Counted from the stretch's first letter, positions 32,596 through 43,892 are shown. The stretch: DNA of 64,000 nucleotides from Actinomycetota bacterium (GCA_963169665.1 CAUJET010000204.1:1-64000); one strand, 5' to 3'. Translations and numbers: made by a program. Notes: generated by a model not told the origin, from the letters alone.

Positions 32596-33164
32596 TGGTG
32601 CGTTCGACCGCTCGGGCGATCACGCCGAGTGTGGGCCGTACCGTCGCGCTCGTCGCGATGTGGGTCGCCCTGCAGGGAGAAGTCACGGTCGGCAACGTCG
32701 TCGGAGGGCTCGTCGTCGTCGGCTGCATCGAGGTGCTGTTCCCCATGGGGCGACGTGCCGAGCACCGACTCCATCCGTTGGGTGCCGCTCGCTTCGCCGC
32801 CGCACTGGCCCGGGACCTCGTCGCGTCGAGCTGGCAGGTGACGGTCGCCGTCCTGCGCCCCAATGCCGACCGGATCCACACCGAGGTGATCGACGTCGAC
32901 ATCGAGACGCGGTCGTCGCTCGTGGCGTCGCTCGTGGCCAACGCGATCACGCTCACGCCGGGCACGATGACGGTCGAGATCGAACCGACGCCCGCGGGGC
33001 ATCGTCTCGCGGTGCACGTGCTCGGACGCATCGACCAGGAGGCGTTCCGTGACCAGGTGCGCACGCTGGAGCGGCGGGTCCTCGCCGCGGTGTCGCCCGT
33101 CGGCCCGGCCCGCTCGGCGGACGGTTCATCGGACCGCAGCGATGCGACGGGAGGGTCGGCATGA
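32595..33164 (+). CDS. mrpE: Na+/H+ antiporter subunit E (Mrp)
   Basis: 'SLVANAITLTPGTMTVEIEP' signature. Confidence 0.9.
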   Translation: MVRSTARAITPSVGRTVALVAMWVALQGEVTVGNVVGGLVVVGCIEVLFPMGRRAEHRLHPLGAARFAAALARDLVASSWQVTVAVLRPNADRIHTEVIDVDIETRSSLVASLVANAITLTPGTMTVEIEPTPAGHRLAVHVLGRIDQEAFRDQVRTLERRVLAAVSPVGPARSADGSSDRSDATGGSA

Positions 33165-33421
33165 TCGCGGGGTCCTGGATCGCGATCGTGCTGCTGGTGC
33201 TCGCAGCCGCGATCGGCACCTGGCGAGCGGTGCGACGCAGCTCGCTCGGCGACCGGGCGGTGGCGCTCGACACGATCGCCTCGATCATCCAGTGCGGTCT
33301 CTTCGCCGGCGCGGTGATCACCGGTGACGGGATCCTGATCGACCTGGCGCTCGTCCTCGGCCTGCTCGGGTTCCTCACGTCGGTCACCGTCGCTCGCTTC
33401 CTCGAACGGACCGGCACGTGA
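33161..33421 (+). CDS. mrpF: Na+/H+ antiporter subunit F (Mrp)
   Basis: Small 3-TM protein between mrpE and mrpG; overlapping starts and stops. Confidence 0.85.
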   Translation: MIAGSWIAIVLLVLAAAIGTWRAVRRSSLGDRAVALDTIASIIQCGLFAGAVITGDGILIDLALVLGLLGFLTSVTVARFLERTGT

Positions 33422-33708
33422 GCGCGGTGCTCGACGTCGCGACCGCGGTGCTGGTCGTGGTCGGCGCGTCGCTCGCCCTCGTCGCCGCGATCGGCCTGCA
33501 CCGCCTCGGTGACACGCGCTCGCGGATGCAGGCCGCGACGAAGCCGGCGACCCTCGGTGTCGTGTGCTGTGCGGTCGGTGCCGCGTTGCAGTTCGGCGAC
33601 CTGAGCCTCGTCGCGAAGGTGATCGTCGCAGTCGGCCTGCAGCTCGTGACGGCACCGGTGGGTGCGCACCTCCTGGCCCGATCGATCACGCGTCGTGAGG
33701 ACCCCTGA
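33418..33708 (+). CDS. mrpG: Na+/H+ antiporter subunit G (Mrp)
   Basis: 'IGLHRLGDTRSRMQAATKPATLGV'. Confidence 0.88.
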   Translation: MSAVLDVATAVLVVVGASLALVAAIGLHRLGDTRSRMQAATKPATLGVVCCAVGAALQFGDLSLVAKVIVAVGLQLVTAPVGAHLLARSITRREDP

Positions 33709-33723
33709 GCCGGAGCAAGGTCG

Positions 33724-34638
33724 TCAGACCACGGGGTGGGCGGCGTCGTCGAGCCACACTGCGAACTCGGGTCGGGCCACCAGGCGCTCGCAGTTGCCCA
33801 GGCGCTCGTCGGCGTATGCGACGAAGTCGGTGTCGAGCGTGCTGATCGCCTGCTGCACCACTGCCCACATGCCCTCGCGGAACTCACTCATCACCTTCAT
33901 CAGCTGCAGCCGTGCCCACCGCGCCGCGGTGACCGAACCGAAGTAGAGCTGCAGCAGTTCCTGCTCGGCGGCCTCGGACAGCCCCGCGTTCACGCTCAGG
34001 TTGCCGAGATCGAAGAACACGTCGTTCATCCCGGCGTACTCGAAGTCGAGCAACCACACACGGTCGTCGCCGAACAGCACGTTGCCGGGCAGCAGATCGT
34101 TGTGGCACGGCACCAGGGCCGTAGGCGCCGCGGCGAACGCCTTCTCGATCCGGCGGCTCTGCTGGTGCAACCGCTCGTAGGCGGACGGCGGCATCACCTC
34201 GTGGGTCGCCGCGTCGCGCGCGTGCCACTCGACGACGCGATGGATGGGGAACGCGCCCTGCAGCGGGCCGCTGCCGTGGAAGCGCTTGAGCAGCGGGACG
34301 ACATCGGCGAGGCGGTCGGCGAAGGCCGGTCCTTCGAGATGGCCCCCAGGGACCAGCTGGGTGATCAGCGTGTGGACGCCGGGAAGTTCGCCGAGTACGG
34401 GCGGGCCGATGCCGAGGTCGGCCGCCCGGATGGCGGCCTCCATCTCGTTGGCCCGGTCGATGCCGAGCAGCTCGGTGCGCTCGCCCGGCACCCGCGCCAC
34501 CCAGTCGACGCCGTCGACGGTCACGACGTAGTTCCGGTTCGTGATGCCGCCGTGGAGTGGGCGGATGTCCGGCACATGGCCGGCCCATGCCGGGACACGC
34601 GCGACGAGAGACTCCACTCCGTCCGACCTCATGAGCAT
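33724..34638 (-). CDS. Choline/ethanolamine kinase-like (LicA/APH family) phosphotransferase
   Basis: 'LHGGITNRNYVV', 'LVPCHNDLLPGNVLF', 'VWLLDFEYAGMNDVFFDLGNLSVN'. Confidence 0.82.
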   Translation of the reverse strand: MLMRSDGVESLVARVPAWAGHVPDIRPLHGGITNRNYVVTVDGVDWVARVPGERTELLGIDRANEMEAAIRAADLGIGPPVLGELPGVHTLITQLVPGGHLEGPAFADRLADVVPLLKRFHGSGPLQGAFPIHRVVEWHARDAATHEVMPPSAYERLHQQSRRIEKAFAAAPTALVPCHNDLLPGNVLFGDDRVWLLDFEYAGMNDVFFDLGNLSVNAGLSEAAEQELLQLYFGSVTAARWARLQLMKVMSEFREGMWAVVQQAISTLDTDFVAYADERLGNCERLVARPEFAVWLDDAAHPVV

Positions 34639-34737
34639 GTAGGTGTAGCACCTCCGGCGGGCGCGCGTCGGACGAGCGTGGTCGCGACCTGCGGCGCAAC
34701 GGCTTCGCCGGAGTGGCGCTGTCGCGTCAACGATGTG

Positions 34738-35907
34738 TCAACGATGCGTCGCCGGTGCCGCGATCGCCGCTCGATAGACCGCGACGACCGCGTCGGTGAG
34801 CGCGTCCGGATCGAACGTCCGCATCGCCACCGCGAGGCCCTCCGCACCGATCGCCGCTCGTCGTTCGGGCGACCGGAGGAGGTCGACGAGGGCGTCGGCG
34901 AAGGCCGCCGCGTCGCCGACGGGCACGATCCTGGCGGACTCGCCGTCGACCAGGTGGCGGGTGACCGTGCCCACCGCCGTCGTCACGAGCGGCGCGCCGA
35001 TCGAGAGGCACTCGGCGACCGCCAGGGGCGATCCTTCCCAGATCGACGACAGCGCGACGACGTCGGCGGCGCGCATCTCGTCGATCGGGTTCGGGCGGTG
35101 ACCGGCGATCACGACGGCGTCGTCGAGGTCGAGCCGATGGCGCTCCGCCTCGACCGCAGCGCGCTCCGGACCGTCGCCCACCATCACTGCCCGCAGGTCG
35201 GGCACCTGACGACGGACGAGCGCCATCGCCCCCAGGAACATCGGGAGGTCCTTCTGGGAGTGGTGCCGCGCCACGATGACGACGAGCGGCGTATCGGGGC
35301 CGATGCCGTACGAGTCGCGAACCTCTCGGGCCGAGACGGTGGGTGTGCGTCGTGGCGACACCGGGAGGACGTCGTGTCGGCGGTCGGCCGGTTGGAGGTG
35401 CGCGACCCGCTCCCCGATCTCTGGGCTGATCACGATCACGTGGTCGACCCGGCGGACGATCGCCCGCTCCACCGATGACAGGAGGTGTCGGGCGGCGCCC
35501 TGCTGTGTGCCGGCGACGAGGTTGTGGATGGTGAGCACGAGGGGCGGTCGCTTCGCGCGACGGATGGTGAGCGCCACGAGAGCGGCCTTGAGTCCGTGCA
35601 CGTGTACCACCGAGGGCGCCCGGGGGCCGGTGACGAGCGGGGCGAGCTGACGTCGCGCCCTCAGGACGTCTCCCGGATGCCACGAGGTCGGCACGTCGAC
35701 ATCGGCCGTCTGATCGCCGACGCCGTCCATCACCCCGTGCGGCCCGGCCACGCCGACCCGCCAACCGCGCTCGCCGAGCCGACGTGCGAGCTCGCCGACG
35801 TGCATGCGGATGCCGCCGGTCGACGGGCCGAGCAACTGCAGGACGCTGCCCGCGTCCGGCCGTCCGACCCCGGAGGCGGGATGCAGGTACGGATCGGTCA
35901 CGGACAT
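34738..35907 (-). CDS. GT4-family glycosyltransferase
   Basis: 'GPSTGGIRMHVGELARRLGERGW', 'MVGDGPERAAVE', 'SSIWEGSPLAVAECLSIGAPLVTT'. Confidence 0.88.
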   Translation of the reverse strand: MSVTDPYLHPASGVGRPDAGSVLQLLGPSTGGIRMHVGELARRLGERGWRVGVAGPHGVMDGVGDQTADVDVPTSWHPGDVLRARRQLAPLVTGPRAPSVVHVHGLKAALVALTIRRAKRPPLVLTIHNLVAGTQQGAARHLLSSVERAIVRRVDHVIVISPEIGERVAHLQPADRRHDVLPVSPRRTPTVSAREVRDSYGIGPDTPLVVIVARHHSQKDLPMFLGAMALVRRQVPDLRAVMVGDGPERAAVEAERHRLDLDDAVVIAGHRPNPIDEMRAADVVALSSIWEGSPLAVAECLSIGAPLVTTAVGTVTRHLVDGESARIVPVGDAAAFADALVDLLRSPERRAAIGAEGLAVAMRTFDPDALTDAVVAVYRAAIAAPATHR

Positions 35908-36014
35908 GGCTCGACGGTGTAGCACGGTGGCTGCCACCGCGCCTCGACCGTCCGTTGCCCGTCCACCCCGCGAGCACGCCGGGTGTCCTGGTCGCCACGC
36001 GTACGCTCGGTGAC

Positions 36015-37511
36015 ATGAGCGGATGCGTGCTGGCGATCGATCTCGGGACGGGCGGGCCGAAGGTGGCGCTGGTGGACGAGACCGGCACGACGCTCGCCTG
36101 GTCGTCGCAGCCGGTGGCCACCGTCTTCCTCGACGACGGTGGTGCCGAACAGGACCCGGAGCAGATGTGGCGAGCCGTGGTGACCGCGACGCGGACGACC
36201 CTCGCCGCCTGTGCGCCGGTGCCGCCGATCGTCGCGGTCGCGGTCACGAGCCAGTACATGAGCACGATCCCCGTGGCGGCCGACGGCCGCCCCACCGGGC
36301 CCTGCGTGCTCTGGATGGACAGCAGGGGTGCGGAGCACAACCTGTCGTTGCTGTCCGACGAGTCGTTCATGCTCTTCGTCGGCCGACACGGCCTGATCCC
36401 GCTGCCGAGCGGGAGCGACAACATCGCCCACGCACACGTGGTCGAGACGTTCCATCCCGAGGCATACGCGGCAGCGGTCGCGTTGGTCGAACCGATGGAC
36501 TACCTGAACGCCCGTCTCACCGGCCGCGTCTGCGCGACGCAGTCGACGGCCTTCGGTCAACTGGTCTGCGACAACCGCACCTGGGGTGCCACGGACTACG
36601 ACCCCGAGCTCGTGGCTGCCACGCGGTTGCGGCCCGACAAGCTCGCTCCGCTCGTCCCGATGCACGGCGTGATCGGCGAGGTCACGTCCACGGCGGCAGC
36701 AGAGCTGGGAATCGCGGCCGGCGTCCCGGTCGTCCCCGGCACGATCGACTCGATCACGTCCGCCGTCGGCACCGGCGCACTGACGGCAGATCGGGGCGCC
36801 GTGATCATCGGCACGACGTCGGTGATGGTGACGCACATCGGCGAGCACCGGGGCGACCTCGGGTCGGGGCTCCTCGCCGTGCCGAGCCCGGTGCCCGGGC
36901 GTTGGTACGTGATGGCCGAGAACGGTGTGGGCGGGCGCGCCCTCGAGTGGGCGGTGCGCCTGTTCGGCTACGGCGACGACATCGCCGGAGCGGTCGACGA
37001 CGCGGCGGCGCTCGTCGACGGTGCCGACGGCGTCGAGTTCGCACCGTGGCTCCTCGGCTCGATCGCACCCCGGCCGAACGACGACGTCCGCGCCGCGTTC
37101 ACCGGGCTGCACCTCCGCCACGACCGCCGCCACCTCACCCGGGCCGTGCTCGACGGCGTGGCCCTCAACCTCGGCTGGCTCCGACCTCCGATGGAGGACT
37201 TCGTCGGCTGCACGTGGCCCCACGTCGCCTTCGGCGGGGGAGGGGCCCAGAGCGACCTCTGGGCCCAACTGCTCGCGAACGCGCTCGATCGACCCGTGCA
37301 CCAACTCGACCAACCGCGCGCGACGAACGCTCGTGGTGCCGCGTTCCTCGCGTTCGCGGAACTCGGCACCATCGCGCTCGACGACGTGCCCTCGTTGCTG
37401 CGCGTGCGTGCGGTTCGCGATCCGGATCCGGCGCAGCGCCAGCGGGTCGCCGCGGCCTTGCGGCGGTTGCAGGCCCTGCACCCCGCGCTGTCGTTGCTGC
37501 CCGACGCCTGA
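36015..37511 (+). CDS. FGGY-family carbohydrate kinase (xylulokinase-like)
   Basis: 'LAIDLGTGGPKVALVDETG', 'QDPEQMWRAV', 'VAFGGGGAQSDLWAQLLANALDRPV'. Confidence 0.88.
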   Translation: MSGCVLAIDLGTGGPKVALVDETGTTLAWSSQPVATVFLDDGGAEQDPEQMWRAVVTATRTTLAACAPVPPIVAVAVTSQYMSTIPVAADGRPTGPCVLWMDSRGAEHNLSLLSDESFMLFVGRHGLIPLPSGSDNIAHAHVVETFHPEAYAAAVALVEPMDYLNARLTGRVCATQSTAFGQLVCDNRTWGATDYDPELVAATRLRPDKLAPLVPMHGVIGEVTSTAAAELGIAAGVPVVPGTIDSITSAVGTGALTADRGAVIIGTTSVMVTHIGEHRGDLGSGLLAVPSPVPGRWYVMAENGVGGRALEWAVRLFGYGDDIAGAVDDAAALVDGADGVEFAPWLLGSIAPRPNDDVRAAFTGLHLRHDRRHLTRAVLDGVALNLGWLRPPMEDFVGCTWPHVAFGGGGAQSDLWAQLLANALDRPVHQLDQPRATNARGAAFLAFAELGTIALDDVPSLLRVRAVRDPDPAQRQRVAAALRRLQALHPALSLLPDA

Positions 37512-37560
37512 ACCCGACCCGCCGGAGGTCCGGACGGCCGCACCGTCGTAGTGTGAGGCC

Positions 37561-38943
37561 ATGGGCCTGTTTCCGTACGCCGACCGCTACCCCGTCAATC
37601 GCGAGCTCCCCACCACGGGCCGACCGAGGGCGGAGATCCTCGCCCAGATCGAGGAGATGTCCGCCGCCGAGGACGCCGTCGCCCACGAGGGCAAGATCAG
37701 CGGCTCGATCTACTCCGGCGACGAGGCGCACTACGCCTTCCTGAACGAGGTGTTCGGCCACTACAGCCACGCCAACGTCATCCAGCGCGACATGTACCCG
37801 AGCGCCACGCGGTTCGAGGGCGAGATCATCGCCATGACCGCTGCGCTGATGCACGCCCCCCAGCCGTGCGGCGTGCTCACCAGCGGCGGCACCGAGAGCC
37901 TGATGAACCCGCTGCTGGTGTACCGGGAGTGGGGCCGCGAGCGCGGCATCACCCAGCCGAACCTGGTGCTGCCCTCGACGGCGCACCCGGCGCTCCACAA
38001 GGGTGCTCACTACTTCGGCATCGAGGTGCGTGTCGCCACGGTCACCGACCAGTTCGTCGCCGACATGGACTCGGTCCGGTCGTTGGTCGACGAGAACACC
38101 GTCGCGCTCGCCGGCTCGGCCGGCAGCTACCCGCACGGCCTCATCGACCCGATCGGTGAGCTCAGCGATCTCGCCGTCGAACGCGGCATCAACCTGCACG
38201 TCGACGGCTGCCTCGGCGGGTTCATCCTCTGCTGGGGCGAGGAGCTCGGTGCAGGCGTGCCCGTGTTCGACTTCCGCCACCCGGGCGTGACGTCGATCAG
38301 CGCCGACACCCACAAGTACGGCTTCGGCCTGAAGGGCTCGAGCGTGCTGCTCTACCGCACTCCCGAGCTCCGCCGGAAGCAGTACTTCATCATGCCCGAC
38401 TGGGAGGGCGGCAACTACACGTCGCCCGGCATGAGCGGCTCCCGTTCCGGCGGCATCATCGCCGCCGCCTGGGCAGCGATGGTCACACTCGGTCGCGAGG
38501 GCTACCTCGCGATCGCGGCCGACATCTTCCGCACCGCGGCCCGGTTGCGCGAGATCATCGGCGAACACCCCGAGCTCCGCGTGCTCGGCGACCCGAAGTT
38601 CAACGTCGCCTTCGCCGCCTCGACCGCCGAGGCGCTGGGTGACGACCCGATCGACATCTTCCACGTCAACGACGCGCTCGCCGCGAAGCAGTGGCGGATG
38701 AACGGGCTGCAGCACCCGCCTGCCGTCCACTTCTGCATCACCCGACCGAACACCCTCCCCGGCGTGATGGACCGCTTCGCCGCTGATCTCCACGAGGCCG
38801 TCGGGTACGCCCGCGAGCGCCGTGGCACCCAGCCGCGGTCGGGCGCGACCTACGGCGCCGGCGGCGCGAGCATCCCCCGCGAGAAGGTGGCGGCGGGCAT
38901 CTCGGGCTGGCTCGATGCGACCCAGGCGTTGCCGCCTGCCTGA
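37561..38943 (+). CDS. PLP-dependent group II decarboxylase, sphingosine-1-phosphate lyase-like
   Basis: 'SGKIYSGD'-like 'KISGSIYSGDEAHY', 'LTSGGTESLMNPLLVYR', 'ISADTHKYGFGLKGSSVLLYR'. Confidence 0.85.
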   Translation: MGLFPYADRYPVNRELPTTGRPRAEILAQIEEMSAAEDAVAHEGKISGSIYSGDEAHYAFLNEVFGHYSHANVIQRDMYPSATRFEGEIIAMTAALMHAPQPCGVLTSGGTESLMNPLLVYREWGRERGITQPNLVLPSTAHPALHKGAHYFGIEVRVATVTDQFVADMDSVRSLVDENTVALAGSAGSYPHGLIDPIGELSDLAVERGINLHVDGCLGGFILCWGEELGAGVPVFDFRHPGVTSISADTHKYGFGLKGSSVLLYRTPELRRKQYFIMPDWEGGNYTSPGMSGSRSGGIIAAAWAAMVTLGREGYLAIAADIFRTAARLREIIGEHPELRVLGDPKFNVAFAASTAEALGDDPIDIFHVNDALAAKQWRMNGLQHPPAVHFCITRPNTLPGVMDRFAADLHEAVGYARERRGTQPRSGATYGAGGASIPREKVAAGISGWLDATQALPPA

Positions 38944-39033
38944 ACCCGGGGCGACGGGACACCCCGAACAAACTTCGGCACAATGTCGGAGGGTTTGTGA
39001 GCCGATTCACGCGGCGTAGTAGCGTCCTGCGCG

Positions 39034-39399
39034 ATGTCAGAGTTTCTTCGCGACTACCTCACCGTGGTCTGGTTCGGGGCGATCGCCCTCGTGCTGGCCG
39101 GTCTGCTGCTGGGGATCGCAGCAGTGGTCCGCCCGAACAAGCCCAACGCCCAGAAGCTCATCGCCTATGAGAGCGGTGTCGATCCCGTGGGCGACGGCTG
39201 GTCACAGAGCCAGGTCCGCTACTACATCTTCGCCCTGCTCTTCGTGGTGTTCGACGTGGAAGCCGTGTTCATCTTCCCTTGGGCCACCCAGCTCGAACGG
39301 TACGGCTCGTTCGGTCTCGTCGAGATGGGTATCTTCGTCTTCGTCCTGCTCCTTGGCCTCGTGTACGCGTGGCGCAAGGGCGTCCTCCGCTGGGTGTAA
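39034..39399 (+). CDS. nuoA: NADH-quinone oxidoreductase subunit A, second complex I
   Basis: '[40 protein letters not shown]'. Confidence 0.95.
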   Translation: MSEFLRDYLTVVWFGAIALVLAGLLLGIAAVVRPNKPNAQKLIAYESGVDPVGDGWSQSQVRYYIFALLFVVFDVEAVFIFPWATQLERYGSFGLVEMGIFVFVLLLGLVYAWRKGVLRWV

Positions 39400-39403
39400 C
39401 CAC

Positions 39404-39943
39404 ATGGGTCTTGTCGACAAGGGGCGGATGCCCAAACCACTGACGTCCCTGTTCAACCTCGGGCGTTCCTACAGCCTCTGGGTGTACCAGTGGGGTTTGG
39501 CGTGCTGCGCCATCGAGATGGGCGCGGCCTTCGGTTCGCCCCGCTACGACGTGATGCGCCTCGGCGTCATCCCGCTGCCCGCCAGCCCGCGCCAAGCCGA
39601 CCTGGTGGTCATCTCGGGCACCGTCACCGACAAGATGGCCCCGGCCATCAAGCGGCTCTACGAGCAGATGCCCGAGCCCAAGTACGTCATCTCCATGGGT
39701 TCGTGCGCCAACTGCGGCGGCCCGTACTGGGACAGCTACTCCGTCACCAAGGGCGTCGACCAGATCATCCCCGTCGATGTCTACGTGCCGGGATGCCCGC
39801 CCCGTCCGGAGGCCCTGCTCGAGGGCGTCGTGCTGCTGCAGCAACGCATCAAGAACGAAGACATGGGCGCCCGGTGGCGCGGCGAGGAGTACAAGGCGCT
39901 CGTGAAGGACCCGATCGTCGTGGGCGGTGGACCCGTTGAGTGA
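39404..39943 (+). CDS. nuoB: NADH-quinone oxidoreductase subunit B, second complex I
   Basis: [10 protein letters not shown]...[11 protein letters not shown]...VPGCPPRPE. Confidence 0.96.
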   Translation: MGLVDKGRMPKPLTSLFNLGRSYSLWVYQWGLACCAIEMGAAFGSPRYDVMRLGVIPLPASPRQADLVVISGTVTDKMAPAIKRLYEQMPEPKYVISMGSCANCGGPYWDSYSVTKGVDQIIPVDVYVPGCPPRPEALLEGVVLLQQRIKNEDMGARWRGEEYKALVKDPIVVGGGPVE

Positions 39944-40637
39944 CACCTCGACCTCCCCCACTGCCGACGAGACGCCGGCCCTCGCGAGCGACACGCTCCG
40001 CGAGGGCATCGTCGACAAGTTGCGCGCCGCGCTCGGCGACCAGCTGCTCGACGTCAAGCTCGTGCCGGGCACCGACCTCTGGGCGCGCGTCGCCACCGAG
40101 GCCTGGCGCGACACCGGTCTCGCACTGCGCGACCAGGGCTTCCACTACTTCTGCTTCCTCTCGGCGATCGACTGGCTGCCCAGCCCGTACGGCCGCGGCG
40201 AGGACGATCCGACGGCGCCCGCTCCCGAGCGCTCGACCGAGATCGTGCACGGCTACACCGGCGGCGAGACACGCTTCCAGGTGTTCGCCCGGGTCACCGA
40301 CATCGAGCGTCACATCGGCGTCACGGTGAAGGCCGACGTGCCCGACGTCGCAGCCGGCGAGTCGCCCGTCATCGAGAGTTGGGTCACCAACTACGCGGGC
40401 GCCAACTGGCACGAGCGTGAGTGCCACGAGATGTTCGGCATCACCTTCGCCGGGCACCCCGACCTGCGGAACATGTACCTGCCCACCGACTTCGAGGGCT
40501 ACCCGCTGCGCAAGGACTTCCCGTTGCTCGCCCGGCTCGTGAAGCCGTGGCCGGGCATCGTCGACGTGGAGCCCCTCCCCGGCGAGGGAGACGAATCAAC
40601 CGACGCAGCGGCGGACGGCGAAGGAGCCTCGGCATGA
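39927..40637 (+). CDS. nuoC: NADH-quinone oxidoreductase subunit C, second complex I
   Basis: '[38 protein letters not shown]'; exact start uncertain. Confidence 0.93.
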   Translation: MDPLSDTSTSPTADETPALASDTLREGIVDKLRAALGDQLLDVKLVPGTDLWARVATEAWRDTGLALRDQGFHYFCFLSAIDWLPSPYGRGEDDPTAPAPERSTEIVHGYTGGETRFQVFARVTDIERHIGVTVKADVPDVAAGESPVIESWVTNYAGANWHERECHEMFGITFAGHPDLRNMYLPTDFEGYPLRKDFPLLARLVKPWPGIVDVEPLPGEGDESTDAAADGEGASA

Positions 40638-41806
40638 CCGACCTGATCGATCGTCAGAAGCTCAGCTACATCGCGGCCCAGGCCGCCGATGCACGTCTGA
40701 ACGTCGAGCTCGAGACCGAGGGCATGACCCTCAACATCGGGCCCCAGCACCCCGCCACCCACGGCACCCTGCGCATCATCGTCCGCCTCGACGGTGAGCA
40801 GGTGGTGTGGGCCGACCCGTCGGCCGGCTACATGCACCGCGGGTACGAGAAGCTCACCGAGGTCCGTACCTTCCCGCAGGTCACCACGCTGATCAACCGC
40901 ATCGACTGGCTCGGCAGCTTCGCCAACGAAGTGCCGTTCATCCTCGCCGCCGAGCAGCTGATGGACATCGAGGCGCCGCCGCGTGCGCAGTGGATCCGCA
41001 CGATCCTGTTCGAGCTCAGCCGCATCGCCAACGTGTCGCTGTTCCTCGGCGACCTCGGCGTGCAGCTCGGCGCGATCACCCCGGTGTTCATGGCGTTCCG
41101 CGACCGCGAGTACGTGCTGAACCTGATCGAGGGCGCCACCGGTGGTCGGTTCCACCCCAACTTCGACCGCATCGGCGGCCTCAAGGACGACCTGCCCAAG
41201 GGCTGGATCGACGAGACCCGTCAGGTCATGAAGAAGCTCCGCAACTTCTGCGACGAGATCGAGAACCTGCTCTTCGGCAACAAGATCTTCCAGGACCGCA
41301 CCCGCGGCATCGGCGTCATCCCGCCGGCCGTGGCCCAGCAGTACGGCCTCTCGGGCGCCAACCTGCGCGCCAGCGGTGTCGACTGGGACCTGCGTCGTGA
41401 CCAGAAGATCGCGCTCGCCTACGACAAGGTCGACTTCAAGGTCTGGACCCACCCGGACGGCGACAGCTTCGCCCGCTGCTGGATCCGCCTGCAGGAGACC
41501 CGCGAGGCCACCAAGATCGTCGACCAGCTCCTCGACGGGATCCCGTCGGGGCCGGTCATGGCCAAGGTGCCGCGCATCATCAAGGTGCCCGAGGGCGAAG
41601 CCTGGGTGAGCACCGAGAACCCGCTCGGTGAGATGGGCTACTACGTGGTGAGCCAGGGCGACCTCGGCCCGTTCCGCGTGAAGATCCGCACGGCGAGCTT
41701 CAACAACATCTCGATCGTGCCGTGGGTGCTCCGTGGCGTGTACGTCCCCGACGTCATCACCATCCTCGCCTCGCTGTACTTCATCCTCGGAGACATCGAC
41801 AAGTGA
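40634..41806 (+). CDS. nuoD: NADH-quinone oxidoreductase subunit D, second complex I
   Basis: 'LNIGPQHPATHGTLRIIVRLDGE'. Confidence 0.96.
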   Translation: MTDLIDRQKLSYIAAQAADARLNVELETEGMTLNIGPQHPATHGTLRIIVRLDGEQVVWADPSAGYMHRGYEKLTEVRTFPQVTTLINRIDWLGSFANEVPFILAAEQLMDIEAPPRAQWIRTILFELSRIANVSLFLGDLGVQLGAITPVFMAFRDREYVLNLIEGATGGRFHPNFDRIGGLKDDLPKGWIDETRQVMKKLRNFCDEIENLLFGNKIFQDRTRGIGVIPPAVAQQYGLSGANLRASGVDWDLRRDQKIALAYDKVDFKVWTHPDGDSFARCWIRLQETREATKIVDQLLDGIPSGPVMAKVPRIIKVPEGEAWVSTENPLGEMGYYVVSQGDLGPFRVKIRTASFNNISIVPWVLRGVYVPDVITILASLYFILGDIDK

Positions 41807-42849
41807 TCGCCGTCGACCTTCCCTATTGGGCACAGTCGCTGCTGCGGGTGCTCGGCGGCACGGTCGCCGTGCTGCTCCCCGCGGGCACGATCGTGTACCT
41901 GTTCCTGTTCAAGATGATGAGCTTCATGCAGAGTCGTCTCGGACCCATGGAGGCCGGCCCGTACGGCTCCATGCAGCTGTTCGCCGAGGTCGGCAAGTGG
42001 CTGCAGAAGGAGGACATCCAGCCAGCGCTGGCGGACAAGAAGATCTTCAAGATCGCCCCGCTGATCGTCCTGGTGAGCACCTTCATCCTGGTGGCCGTGG
42101 TGCCCTTCGGCCCCGACGCCTACTTCACCGACTTCGAGGCGGGCGTGTTCTACGCCCTGGCCGTCAGCTCGGTGAGCGTGCTCGGCATCCTCATCGCCGG
42201 CTGGTCGAGCGCCAACAAGTACTCGCTCCTCGGCGGTCTGCGCGCCGCCGGTCAGCTCATCGCCTACGAGCTCCCGATGGTGCTCGCCGTCGTCGGCGTG
42301 GTCATCCAGGCCGGCTCGATGAACATGCAGCAGATCGTGTTCGCCCAGAACCACGGCTCGATCTTCGGTTGGGACGGCGTCGGCAACCCGTACGTCCTCA
42401 CCCAGTTCGTCGCCTTCGGCGTGTTCATGATCGCCGTGCAGGCCGAGCTCACCCAGACGCCGTTCGACATGCCGATCGCCGAGTCCGAACTCGTGTCCGG
42501 ATACATGACGGAGTACTCGGGCTTCCGCTTCCTCATCTTCTTCATCGCCGAGTTCGCCAACGTCGGCATCTTCGCCCTCATCGCGAGCGTGCTGTTCCTC
42601 GGCGGCTGGGGTGTCCCGTTCAGCTGGTTCGGCTGGGACTCGATGGACGCGGTCGACGACTGGATGAACGTCGTCGGGCCGCTGATCATGATCGGCAAGA
42701 TGCTCGCCCTGTCGTTCCTCATCATGTGGGTGCGTTTCAGCTATCCCCGACTCCGTGAGGACCAGCTGCAGCGCTTCGCCTGGAAGGTGCTCATCCCCGT
42801 GTCACTCGTGAACATCATGCTGACCGCGATCTTGAAGGTGGCCTTCTGA
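41803..42849 (+). CDS. nuoH: NADH-quinone oxidoreductase subunit H, second complex I
   Basis: '[32 protein letters not shown]', '[30 protein letters not shown]'. Confidence 0.95.
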   Translation: MIAVDLPYWAQSLLRVLGGTVAVLLPAGTIVYLFLFKMMSFMQSRLGPMEAGPYGSMQLFAEVGKWLQKEDIQPALADKKIFKIAPLIVLVSTFILVAVVPFGPDAYFTDFEAGVFYALAVSSVSVLGILIAGWSSANKYSLLGGLRAAGQLIAYELPMVLAVVGVVIQAGSMNMQQIVFAQNHGSIFGWDGVGNPYVLTQFVAFGVFMIAVQAELTQTPFDMPIAESELVSGYMTEYSGFRFLIFFIAEFANVGIFALIASVLFLGGWGVPFSWFGWDSMDAVDDWMNVVGPLIMIGKMLALSFLIMWVRFSYPRLREDQLQRFAWKVLIPVSLVNIMLTAILKVAF

Positions 42850-43364
42850 TGGGGTTCTTGAAGGATCGCTACAACGAGTACGGCAAGGGCATGTCGGTCA
42901 CGCTCAACACCTTCGTGCAGACCGTGAAGCCGAAGAAGTTGGGCGGCGGCGCCGCCACCGTCCAGTACCCCCGCGAGAAAGAGGCGCCGCCCATCCGGGC
43001 GCGTGGCGTCATCGCGCTCCGCGAGGACAACTGCACGTCGTGCATGCTCTGCGCCCGCAGCTGCCCCGACTGGTGTATCTACATCGAAGGTCACAAGGAG
43101 CTGGCACCGCCGCGCCGCGCCGGTGGCGCACCCCGCAAGGTGAACAAGCTCGACCGGTTCGACATCGACTACGCGTTGTGCATGTACTGCGGCATCTGTG
43201 TCGAGGTCTGCCCGTTCGACGCGCTCTTCTGGAGCCCCGAGTACGAGTACAGCGAGCCCCGCATCGCCGACCTGCTGCACGACAAGACCAAGCTCGGCGA
43301 GTGGATGGAGACGGTGCCCGAGGCGCCCGAGCTCGAGGCCGGCGCGGAGAAGAAGAAGAAGTGA
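42849..43364 (+). CDS. nuoI: NADH-quinone oxidoreductase subunit I, second complex I
   Basis: [12 protein letters not shown] and [12 protein letters not shown]. Confidence 0.95.
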   Translation: MGFLKDRYNEYGKGMSVTLNTFVQTVKPKKLGGGAATVQYPREKEAPPIRARGVIALREDNCTSCMLCARSCPDWCIYIEGHKELAPPRRAGGAPRKVNKLDRFDIDYALCMYCGICVEVCPFDALFWSPEYEYSEPRIADLLHDKTKLGEWMETVPEAPELEAGAEKKKK

Positions 43365-43885
43365 GCGCCGTGATCCTCGCCGACGACATCTACGTGGCCC
43401 AGAACATCGGCTTCGGCATCATCGCCGCGGTCATGATCGTCGGTGCCCTCAAGGTGGTCACCAGCAAGAACGTCGTGCACGCGGCCCTGTCGCTCGTGCT
43501 CGTGCTCGCCGGCGCCGCCGCCCAGTACCTCCTCCTCGCCGCCGAGTTCGTGGCCGTCACCCAGGTGCTGGTCTACGTCGGCGCCGTCATGGTGCTGTTC
43601 CTGTTCGGTGTGATGCTCACCCGGGCCAAGCTCGGCCAGGAGGGCGACCTCAACAACAAGAACGCCCTGCTCGGCGTGCCGGTCGCGCTGCTGATGCTCG
43701 GCGTCATGTCGTGGGTGCTCATCGACGGTTTCGAGGACACCAAGCTCCCGCAGGACGGCGACCAGGTCTCCGTCCAGGCGGTCAGCGACAGCATCTTCAA
43801 GCCGTACCTGCTGCCGTTCTGGGCGCTGTCGTTCGTGCTCCTCGCCGCTGTCATCGGCGCCATCGTGCTGGCCAGGAAGGACTGA
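43361..43885 (+). CDS. nuoJ: NADH-quinone oxidoreductase subunit J, second complex I
   Basis: '[20 protein letters not shown]'; GTG start. Confidence 0.94.
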   Translation: MSAVILADDIYVAQNIGFGIIAAVMIVGALKVVTSKNVVHAALSLVLVLAGAAAQYLLLAAEFVAVTQVLVYVGAVMVLFLFGVMLTRAKLGQEGDLNNKNALLGVPVALLMLGVMSWVLIDGFEDTKLPQDGDQVSVQAVSDSIFKPYLLPFWALSFVLLAAVIGAIVLARKD

Positions 43886-43892
43886 GGCCGCG

